Assembly (NCBI GenBank): GCA_963920705.1
Contig: OY987234.1
Span: forward strand, 22,339,794-22,403,793
From: Odiellus spinosus
Lineage: Eukaryota; Arthropoda; Arachnida; Opiliones; Phalangiidae
Direction of reading: 5' to 3'
DNA: 64,000 nt
Part shown: positions 33,700 through 45,600 of the stretch, piece after piece
How positions within the stretch are numbered: the stretch's first letter is position 1
Layout of the letters: every line of letters begins with the position of its first letter
Notes under the pieces: model-generated
Database searches by the model: none
Told to the model about the DNA's origin: nothing
Seen by the model: the letters and a program-made list of their open reading frames with translations, nothing else
Position numbers and translations under genes: made by a program

Positions 33700-36600
33700 A
33701 TGGCTTCGGACAAGGTAAAAGTAGCCGTCCGGGTTCGTCCCTTCAATAGGCGAGGTGAGTCAACGATGATGCGCGCAAAATGCTTTTTTTTTTTTTCATC
33801 TTCTTGCTTGACCTAATGAAGCCTAGGCCTATTATAACATTTGTTTAATTGTTTTTTAGATCACCTTTATATTTAGCTTAATGTGTATACATTTTAGATT
33901 GGCCAACGCCTCTTGTAAATTAGCGGGCAGAAGCCAGTTTTTTTAATCACTCTTTCCTATAAATGCTTGGGGCAAATCAGTAGGAAGAATCTTGTAGTAG
34001 TCTGGCAGATGGATAAAGATCCCCACTCCTTGATATAAAGGGGATAATCTTGCCTGAATCAGATTAGTTATCAAATCCAAGATTATATTTGATATCATAC
34101 GCTTTAAACCAGATTTACATGAACTTATATGGATTCTTATAAAGTAGAAAACCCCTGTTTTAGGTCCTGGGATTTAGGTTCATGTTTCAAGATTTTAGAT
34201 CATTTGACAGGTCTCTACCCTCTAGAGGTGTTATGGTAAACCCATGCTACCATAAGTGATAAATATAAATAAACAGGGAAATAGGATTAAAATAGGCCCT
34301 AGTATTATCTCAAGGGTGACATCAAAGAAAAACACATGGCTTCTGCTTCTATTGAAACACTAATTTATTTATAGATTTATAAAGAGAGAAATTTTTGAGA
34401 TTTATGGCAATTTTCATAATACTGACATTTTTTGCATTTTTTATTTTGATTTAAAGAAATTGAGCTTGGTACTCAATGCGTGGTTGAAATGACAGAAAAA
34501 CAAACCATCCTAAATCATCCTAGTTCAACCAAAGGGGAACATTGGTAAGTTCTTGTTCATATAAAACCTAAAAGACTTTTATTTACATGAAAAAAACTAC
34601 ACCAATTTAGTAAAATAAATATAAGCCTACATGTGAGCTTTAAGGTTAACTTAGCCTTAGCCATGTTCCTCTGGCAAATAATAATGTTAGTGAAAAGATC
34701 AATTCAGAAATAATAATGTAGTGAGCAAAAATAGAAACTCATATTGACGTTTTAACCTATACAGCGCTCTTAGTTTCATACAGACCTAAATATCAAACAA
34801 ACATATATATTATTGTCCAAAGACAAGTTAAAGAAACTAGATCCCTAAACACGCGATATAAAAAAAATATCGAACGGTAAACCAGAAATCACCCCCTTTT
34901 ATCCCTGATAATAGTCTGTCGCGTTGATATATTTATGGACGACCCCTTAACATTTCTCTCTGAAATGATGACGCAACTATAGTCAATATCAGCCAAAGAA
35001 TTCAGCGTATATGAATCTAACCGCCCTATATTCTCAATCTACTTCTATTATGTTTTTCAATTTTGTAAGCGCTGAAATCTCAGAGTGAAACTAATAGGGC
35101 GCGATGTATTTTCGCCTCCTCATATTCCCCCTAGTAGACGCAAATTCCAATTTTTCTCGTTAATTTACGCAAATTTGGTACATATTCTTCTACAACTCTC
35201 TAGAATAAGTTACGTTACATCTATTGTTTATTTGTTAGGCCTGTTTTAAAGTTTAAATCAATAGCATTATTATCCGACAGTCGCCCGCTGGGCTAGATTG
35301 GCTCTGTCCAGATTTAGGGGTATATAAAGGAATCGCGAGTCTTTTAAAGTCGTGTTGTATGAAAGGAGAGAAGGTTAGCACTCCCCTAGATAAGGACGGA
35401 ATGGCCCCTGGGCCTAAACACATATATGGTTATGGCACATCCACCTCTTCGTGGAACATAACCAAATTTTTCTTTATATAGAGATAAGCTTACATTTTAT
35501 TAATTAATGAACGAAGCAACAACGTAGCCTCGTTTTTAATTAAAGGAAAGCGTTCGCGTTTAATTACTTAGACCTATTAATAACGTCTCAAGCTAAGACA
35601 ACTATCCATTAATTATATTCATCCCTGTCTTTCTTTTTTTTTTTTTTTTTTTTGGTGTCTTTTTCAATTACCTTCCGGAATTACGTAGTCGGAAACCGCC
35701 AAAGGTAATAAAAACAAGGCGTAATCACGCCCGTTTTTAAAGGTCAAGTCTCATGAAAAATAACCTTTTTAACCTCTGATAAGTCAAAAGTTATCTTTCA
35801 AAAGCTCTTTTTAATTTTTATATCAGTAGTTAATCTTGTTGGAATGTAGGGTATAATCTTAGAAGATTTATAGTAAATATAGTATTTTTGTATAAATTAG
35901 TCTGCCATTTTTAGTGGAATATTTTATAAACATTTTTTACGACCTAACCTATAAAATAAGTCTGTTATTATGGTTATATTATGTTATTATCTCGGAGAGT
36001 ATTAAAGTTTAAAAATGTTTTAGTGCACGAAGAAGAACACAAGATTAAAATATAATTAAAATAAATACTTTTCATTACATATCAAAGCAAAGAGACAGTT
36101 TTGAACTGCTGTTCTTTATTCAATCTAATGATTATAGTTAAGATTAAACAGTATTAATACCAATTTTATTTACTTTTTTTGGTTTTTTTTTTACCCAACT
36201 TAAAACAAAAACCAAAAATTAATAAAGCAACATGCTTCACACGCAGAACTGACTAAAAGATCTCTAAAATGACCCAAGTTCAATGTAATTCCAATATTTT
36301 CACCTTCATCTAGGAAATATGACGTGACTTAACATTAGTGTTACTGCTATAACTAAATAATTTTTTCGTAAATTTTTCGTTGAATCAACAAATACCAAAT
36401 CGTTATTTTTTATGAGACTTAACCTTTAAAAATTGATAAAGATCGTAATTTGATTATGGAGAAAACCCCATCTAGAAAAGGGGTCGCGTAATTTAATAAC
36501 CTCTTTTTAACGAACATCATCCTCTTTATTTCCTTTCGCTCTAGACATTCGCATTCGACTCTTGTTTATGGTCATTTAACGAGAAGGATGACCATTACGC

Positions 36601-39600
36601 GAGCCAAGAGACGGTTTATAGGGAACTGGGGGGCGATATCCTCCAGAATGCCTTTGAAGGGTACAACGCTTGCATTTTTGCTTACGGTCAAACGGGTGCG
36701 TTTTCGTTTTAATCCCTAGTAGAAAGGGCGAGAGTTTCCTTTTAATCAAAATATAAAAAACAATGGCTTTATAAATCCAGGTTCGGGAAAATCGTTTTCC
36801 ATGATGGGATCGGAAGACAATAAAGGCTTAATTCCCCGCCTTTGCGACGCTCTCTTTGAAAGAATAGCTAGCAATCAAGATCCTAGTAGCACTTACAAAG
36901 TCGAAGTTTCCTACATGGAGATATATAATGAGAGAGTTCATGACCTTTTAGATCCAAAAGGGTAATTTTTTTTACCAATATAGAAAAAATAACTCTAGTA
37001 TTAATCGTATTTACTCTTATTGTAAATGATAGGAATAAGCAGAACTTGAGAGTAAGGGAACATAATATCTTGGGACCTTACGTGGATGGCCTTTCAACTT
37101 TGGCAGTGTCCTCTTACGAGGTACTTAAATCAAACCATTACTCATGTTTGTTAGAGTATATCGCGTTTCAATCGTAAGACTATCGTTTTTACCCTTTATT
37201 AATGTTTGACAGGCCATTGATAATTTGATGGGGGAAGGAAACAAATCCAGGACAGTAGCGGCCACCAACATGAACAGCGAATCCAGTCGTTCACACGCGG
37301 TTTTCAATATCATTCTCACTTGTTCCATAACTGATCTCCAATCTGGTGTAAGTATACAATTACATTTTACTGTGGTGATGGCTATTTATCCTCTCCAAAC
37401 CATTTTTTCTAAGTTAGGCCTATAAATAACTCTTCAAGGTGAAAGATTGAAAAGTAGGGAGTTTTATAGAATATCTTCTGCTGCCATTTTTAAATTATTT
37501 ATTTTATAAGAACAAAAGGAAAGACATATTGTGGTGTCAAAATTTTTCGCCTCAAATCATTATTAAGGAAGTGCAGTGGCGTATCTAGAGGGTTTGACGC
37601 CCGGGGCGGTCGGTGAATTTGCCGCCCCTCGATACATAAAAATAATATAGTTACTTTCATCTTGAGTTGGCAGTGCTAGCGCTATGTTATCGATTTTCTT
37701 TTTTATGTCGACTTATAGAGCCAAATTAATAAAATTAATGAAATTTTTGCTCTGGGGTTCCAAGGTTGATGAATTTTTACTGAAATTTTGAGTTGTCTCA
37801 CGAGGAAAATGCCGCCCCCAAAAAAATGCCGCCCGGGGCGGACCGCCCCCACCGCCCCCCCTAGATACGCCACTGAGGAAGTGGAAGTTACAAGCTTTAA
37901 ATTAATAACATTTAGCCAAAGCTTACCTTGTTTTTTTTTACGGGATTATGCCATTGAGATCTAACCTCACACTCGCACCCTCGGCAACCCCCTATCTATT
38001 AATTTATAATCAACTTTGTTGAGATATCACGCAAGCATTACAAGCACCAAAAATATATGAATCCACTCAATTTAAATTAGTTTCAATAATTAGTTTAGGT
38101 TTGTTTGAACAGTTTACTTAAAATCTTCATAGTTAGGCCTAAAATTTGTTTCTGCTTAATTATTTTAATTATGATTATAAATTTATTTGCTTTGGAGAGA
38201 GGAAAGGCCAAAGAATTTTTATAGATAGATAATGATTTAAGGGACGTCAAATTAGGACTAAAAGAAGCAAGATCATGACAACTACCCGCTATTTTAAAAG
38301 AATTACGTTGCCTTTATATTAATGGGAAATGTAGTTGAAAAACTGACATACTTGTTAATCCAATTAGACCCAAATGTATAGTTTCTAAGGCTTCTATTTT
38401 GACAAGATGCGCGTTATCAATTCTAGGCTTAGTACGGATTTACCGAGATATTTGTTTCCATCGCTACAGTGTTCAAGGATGGCGTGTTTTTATAAGATGT
38501 ACGATTTTCTCTATAAAATTAAAGGTGACGGGCGAAAAAGCTTCCAAAATGAGTTTGGTAGATTTGGCTGGAAGTGAAAGAGCTGTAAAAACGGGAGCTG
38601 TGGGTGAAAGATTAAAAGAAGGGTCCAATATAAATAAGTACGCAAACAACGTGAAAAATAGAGTACGAGGTTACTAAGGCTACGAAATCTTTCAGATCGT
38701 TAACTACTTTAGGCTTGGTGATATCTAAATTGGCTGATCAGTCAGCTGGTAAATCAAAAGATAATAGATTCGTACCTTATCGAGATTCCGTGCTTACGTG
38801 GCTTCTAAAAGTAAGATGACCCTCGTGTAGTACAGCTCCAAAGAATTTCTAGTAATTTTAAACACGTTTTAAGGATAATTTGGGAGGAAATAGTAGAACT
38901 GTGATGGTAGCGACCATCAGTCCTGCGGCTGACAACTACGAAGAAACGCTCTCTACTTTAAGATACGCTGATCGTGCGAAAAGAATAGTTAATCACGCCG
39001 TTATTAATGAAGATCCGAATGCTAGAATCATCAGAGAATTGAGAGAGGAAGTTGAGATGCTTCGAGAACAACTTAAACACGCAGCTGTAATGGAAAATTT
39101 TTAAATCTTCAGTTTTATCTTCTTTGTCAAAAATCGATGACCTTTGCCCAAATCTTTAGCAACAAGATGTTCTGAAAGAGAGATTAGTCGAGTCAGAAAA
39201 GCTTATGCAGGAAATGTCTCAAACTTGGGAAGAGAAACTTAGCAAAACGGAAAAGATCCATCACGAAAGGCAACAAGCCCTGGAAAAAATGGGGATTTCG
39301 GTCCAAGCCTCGGGAATTAAAGTGGAACAAGATAAATATTATCTAGTAAACCTAAACGCCGATCCTTCCCTTAACGAATTACTAGTCTATTACTTAAAAG
39401 TAAGTCTTATAACCGTAGTGGAATAAATCTTACTAGAGAGTATCATTGACTTAAGAAATATTTCAGGATATAACGCGCGTTGGTCGAAGCGGAGCTCCTG
39501 TAGAGCAAGATATACAATTGAGTGGTTTAGGAATTATGCCCGAACATTGTCTCATAAGTATAGAAAAATCTGAAATCTACATTTGGCCAATTGAAGGAGC

Positions 39601-42600
39601 TCGAACTTGCGTCAATGGCTCGGTTATAATCGATAAAAATCAACTTAAACACGGAGATCGTCTCTTATGGGGAAACAATCATTTTTTTCGAGTAAACTGC
39701 CCTAAAACATCGTGTAAGTAATCCATAACGATTACTCGAGAAATATAGATTAAATTCAGAGTTTCTTTTAGCTCCAAACACTTCCACCCCTGAAAGACCA
39801 ATCGATTACGAATTTGCCAGGGAAGAACTTATGATGAATGAGTTAAGCAATGATCCCATTCAAAACGCTATGAAAACCCTTGAAAAACAGCATGAAGAAG
39901 ATAAGCACAGTATGGTGTAGATTTCATTATTTTACTATTGTCTTACGTTGATTTATTGGCGTTTTTTTTTATTAGACGCCCTTGAGAAACAACGTCAAAT
40001 GTACGAAAAACAATTACAAATGCTTCGCAATCAAATGTCTCCTAGCACTCCCTACGCTCCTTATTCGATGGGAACCTTTGACCCTTTGGGTATTATCGGT
40101 AAAAACATGACTCCCACAGGCCTGCCTAGTCCCAGTGTTCAATCGAGAATGGATAAATGGGCCAAAGAAAGGTACTTAAGAATAAATTAGTTAATATAAA
40201 ATTCATCTGTGATTCATTTTCCTTCTTTTTTCAGAGACGAGCTTTTCAGAAAAAGTTTGGCTAAACTTCGAGGGGACATTGTTAGAGCTAACGGTTTAGT
40301 TAGGGAAGCCAATTTCTTATCGGACGAGATGGGAAAGAGAACCGAGTTCAAAGTCACCTTACAAATACCGGCCGCTAATTTAAGTCCCAATCGAAAGAAG
40401 GGAGCCTTCGTTAGTGAGCCGGCCATATTAGTTAAGAGAAAGAATAAGGGGAGTCAAGTCTGGTCCATGGAAAAACTCGAAAACAAGTTGATTGACATGC
40501 GGGAAATGTACGAAGAGCAGAAAGACAAAAGCGACAATTTGGGACAGGTAAGAAAGTCAAGACTAATATCTAGTAGGGTGGCCACAAGTCAGGGAATTTT
40601 TAAATTGGGTCAAAAGGTCAGTGAATTTAATACTTCTGACCAAATGGTCAGAAAATGGTTTGTGTCAGAGAATGTCATGGAAAAATGGGAATATACTATG
40701 ATAATTTGGTCAGGGAAAAACCTGGAAAAGTCAGGGAAAAATCTGGAAAAGTCAGGGAAAAGTTATGGAAAAATCTGGAAAAGTTATGGAAAAATCTGAA
40801 AAAGTTATGGAAAAACCTGGAAAAGTCAGGGAAAAACCAGAAAAAGTCAGGGAAAAACCTGGAAAAGTCAGGAGAAATTGAAATATCAAACTTTGTGGCA
40901 ACTCTGAATTGTAGAGACCACCAGTTGCAATCTAATTTTGATTTAATTTAATCAGGAGGAGCCCTCTCCCAAAGCCCTTGATCCATTTTACGAGTCGCAA
41001 GAGAATCACAACCTCATTGGAGTGGCAAACATTTTTTTGGAGGTTTTGTTTCACGATGTGAAACTCAACTATCAAGTTCCTATTATAAGTCAGCAGGGAG
41101 AGGTTGCCGGTCGACTTCACGTTGAACTATGCCGGGTCTCCGGTTCTATTCCCGAAAGACTCGACAGCTCGACTATCGATGTCTCTGAAGACAGCGAGGA
41201 CGTGGCTATCGGAAGACAAGTCAAAGTTCGAGTAAGTTTATTTCGGTGGTAAAATCAAATTAGGTTTAAAATTAATGGTTAGGTTCAATTTGTAGGTGGC
41301 GATTAAAGCGGCCGCTGGACTTCCTCCTTCTCTCTCAAATTTTGTCTTCTGCCAGTATAGTTTTTGGGCTTATCCGGACGCTGTAGTGGTTCCACCTATT
41401 GTAAATCCCGAATATCCTCCGACCCGCAAGGGGAAAGAAAACCTCACTTTTAAATTTGATCACGTCAAGGTCTGTTTATGAAGTATCTTTAACTTCTCCC
41501 TCCCCACCCCCTTCTGAATTTCATTTAAACAACTTTTACTGTATTGTATTATAATAACTTTTTATTTTAGGAGTTTACTCTTAATTGCAACGAAGAGTTT
41601 ATAGAACATTGCGCTGAAGGAGCTCTTTCCATCGAAGTTTGGGGTCATCGTAGCGCAGGGTTTAGTTCAGCTAAACCGGGATGGGAAATAGATGCCCAGT
41701 TTCAAAGATCTAGATCTTTAGCCGATCGTTGGGCCGAACTTACCCGAAAAATAGAATTATGGGTTGATATTCTTGAAATTAACGATAATGGTAAGCTTCC
41801 TGGCTCTAAATGAATGTTAAATTTCTTATTTTAAACTAATTTGTACAAATCTAGGCGAATATGTTCCTGTGGAAGTGGTATCGAAGCCTGACACCCTAAC
41901 TGGCGGAATATATCAATTGCGCCAGGGTCAACAAAGGAGGGTGGTTGTTAGAGTTCAACCAGTCTCTAATTCCGGAACCTTACCCATCATTTGCGAGGCT
42001 ATCACCAGCGTGGCCATTGGTTGTATTTGCTCTCGAGTTAAGTTACAAAAAGCTCTAGATTCCTACCAAGAAGAAGACCTAAGCTTATTACGAGAAAAAT
42101 GGTCCGAAGCTTTGATGAGGAGGAGAGAGTATTTAGATGAGCAAATACAAAAAATGATCAACAAACCGGGTAGAAAATATATCAAATAATTTATAAAACT
42201 TCTTTTTTTTTCCAAATCCATTATTATTATTCGAACAGTCCTAATTTTAGACCAATTTTAGATAAAAGCGAAGAAGACATTGAACGTGAACAAAGTCTAA
42301 TCGATCAATGGGTTTGTTTGACTGAGGAGAGAAACGCCGTCTTAGTTCCGGCACCCAGTTCGGGTATTCCCGGAGCACCAGCCGATTGGGAACCTCAAAT
42401 GGGAATGGAACATCACATTCCAGTCATTTTCTTGGAGTTAAATGGTGAATTCTCACTCTGATTTTCTTCAAAATTGTTATTTACAACAAAACTCCGTTAC
42501 AGCCGATGATATGGGAGTGCCTGTTGGTGAAGAAAATGAAGGAATTCACGTCGCTGGCACAAATTCGATCCTGCCTAAAGAGCACGGTAGTAAACTGTAC

Positions 42601-45600
42601 AATTTGCCAATTCTCGAACACTTTGAGAAGGACGTGTGCGCCGTGACTGCCTGGGATTCGTCCATTCACGATTCCATCCTGTTGAACCGAGCCACCCCGC
42701 CCAATGAGCGGGTGTACCTGATTTTGAAAGCTAGCATTAGACTAACGCATCCGGCCACCATGGATCTGATTTTACGTAAAAGACTGTCCATTAACGTCTA
42801 CAAAAAACAGTCCATAGCTGAACGAATTAAAAAGAAAATTGTTTGGCAAGATACTCTAACCAGCACCGGCGTCACTTACGAAGTAGTGGCAAATATACCA
42901 AAAGTAATCAGTAGTACAGTCTTCGTGGCTACTTATAGAATTTAATTTATGATATCACTATCAGTTGAAGTATAATATTGCCTAATAATAATATAACTTT
43001 TAGGCTTCCGAAGACCCAGAAGATCGAGAGGCATTGGCTCTTATGGCTGCTTCGGGCGAAGATTCAGCTACGAGCGATGGAGAAAGCTATATAGAAAAGT
43101 ATACGAGAGGTGTCTCCGCAGTCGAAAGTATTTTAACTTTGGATAGGCTGAGACAAGTAAGTAATCGGTTTTTATATCTTGTTAAGCCTGATCAATCTTA
43201 ATTTTTACTTTTATTATTTAGGAAGTAGCTGTAAAAGAATTGCTCGCCGCTCATGGCCGGCCATTACGAAAAACTGCCAGTGTTCCAAACATAGCGCAGG
43301 TAATTTCTTTTCAATTACTTTAATACAATTCTTTAGTTTACCCTTGAGATTCTTTCCTTTTTAGATTATGCGTATGGAGTCGTCTCCCAGCAGCAAATTG
43401 GACGAACATCTACGTTCGGATTCTGTCCACGATTTATCTTCGGTTTCCTTTGACAGTTTGGAGCGCCTGCGCCGGGGCTCCAATTCTCTGTTCGAAGCGG
43501 CTAAGAGTCAAGTCGCCCTCCTAGCTAAGGAGAGTAAGTCTGCGTCAGTAGGGGGCAGTAGTGCCGCCGTCGGCCCCAGTAGTCCCTTTGGCTTAGGTAG
43601 GGCTCGTTCACCCCCCCACTGCGCACAATATATTAAACGCACACCAGCAAAAAATACACACCAAATCCTGCCAAACATTTTTTTACGTTTGATTCCAAAA
43701 AACACAATTCTTCTTTAACAAACCAATAAATTGGTGACCTCTGACTTACGGTTTACGACCTTTATAAATTCAAATTTGAAGGTGGTGTATATTGACCACG
43801 CTTCGCAGCAAGTCTGAAACTAACTCAAAGTCCCCTTAGTTTAAGGAAAACTAATTTGTAATAAACTAATCCTTTTCTACGCTTAGTTTCTATCAAAATA
43901 TCCATTATTATATTCTATAAAATTTCAAATTTGCACGAACGATAGCGTTATTATTAACTTTCATATCTTTTAGGGGTCGCCAATTATAACACACTTTTTT
44001 GCTTCGTGGGAATCTATCTGTGCTATTCTATCTCTGCTATTCACTTTTTTCACTTTCTATACTCTTGAATCACCAATTTTTTTGAACAATACTTTTTGAG
44101 CTACCAAACCCTTAGTCAAATTAATTTTAGTTCCAAAACACTAAAAATTTGAAAGAATCTTTATAACATAGATCAACTTTACACGGGGAAATGATACGGC
44201 AATCTTTATAAAATCATAAAACCCAACTAAGATAGTTTGAAACCACCGGGAGAATATAAGAACCCCATTTTGGGGAAACGTATGAAAGTATCCATACTTA
44301 CCCGTGTTAAAACTCTAGAACAAGAAGATTTTGCCACTGATTGTGCGAGTCTTAGCCTGGCAATGGACTTTGTTATTACTGTACTCCAATATTTAGCTTA
44401 ACACTACTTATTCTTCAAATAACGAGAAGTCTGGAAGAGATCTTATGATAATATTTGAGCTAGTGAACTTGGTATACGCTCCAAGTGAGTTGGATTACAC
44501 GTATAGCCAAAAAATTTGATCCTCAGGACGAAAAATTAGAAGAGGCATCGCAGTGACACTTTGTTGTTATTGAATTTTCAAAGCTTTTCTTATTTCTTCC
44601 CAAAAGGGGTTCTGATATCCTGAAATGACCGAATGAATTTTTTTACCTAACTCTCTCCCCCTTCTCTCTCTACTTTTGCTATGAACTATCTATTCTATCC
44701 TGTTTTTCTGGCTTTTTAATTTATTTCCTTTTTATAAATGGTGTTTGTAGTTTTTAAAGTAGGGAATTCTACTACTAGCGGAAAAAAACGTTATTTTCTC
44801 TTGCAGCTCGACCAACCTTCTTGAACTTGAATTTCAATCTGAATCTCAGTCTGCGACAAGCCACAATGTCTAAATGTATGTCATACACTTGTGGGCTTTT
44901 AGAAATCATTCGTAAACCAACCCCACCAATGCGTTTTCAATTCCTTGAAACCTAACTTAAAGCCAAATTTAATACCTAGGCTTAGTTTTTGTTCCACATT
45001 CGTTTGGTTTAGTGGCTTTCGCATCGCTTTTACTTTTCTTCTTATTTTTTCCTTAACGCCACGTGTTTTTAGGTAATTTATTTAGCCCGCATGGCTTTTT
45101 AAATTAACCGTATAGCTTTATTTCAACCCTGTCGTAACCGCTTATAATTTGTCCTAAAACATGGGCGAGAACATGGGCCAACAGTGGTACTAACTCGCTA
45201 CTAGTTTTTATACGTATTTTTTTTCCCTAAGTTTTAATTAACTTATTTTTGTCTAACAAATTATAAATAATTTTTTTAAATGATGAATGAAACGATAGAA
45301 AATTGTTGTATGACTTCATTTATCCTTTAAAGAAATTTTATAAATTATTTAGACTTTTAATTAATTATGATAAGCATGATTTTTGAGTTATAATTGTTAT
45401 AGTTTGTGCGAAGATTTTTATTTTGCCTCTATTAAGATTTTATTTTTTGATCTTGCGATGATTTTTAAGTCATAGCGAGGTTTTTTTGAATGAAGGTGGC
45501 AAAATATGGTCGTTACCCTTTTTTTAAAATTTAACAATAATGGGTGGCACAAAGTAACAACTGAACTTTTGTCTGTCTATCTTATTGGCAACACGCTGCG

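Noticed and set aside
40209..40951. Frames extending KIF13 exon 15 into GKNLEKS-type repeats
   Set aside because: The exon ends at CAG|GTAAG at 40547 and the rest is a GTCAGGGAA transposon; exon 16 joins in phase at 40956 and continues the known KIF13 sequence.
45049..45072. TTCCTTAAC followed 15 nt later by AG, a U12-type branch-site and acceptor look-alike in KIF13 intron 25
   Set aside because: No RTATCCTT donor pairs with it; the exon 25 donor is GTATGT (U2-type), and splicing to 45073 would end the protein after about 12 residues. Noted only because U6atac is present.
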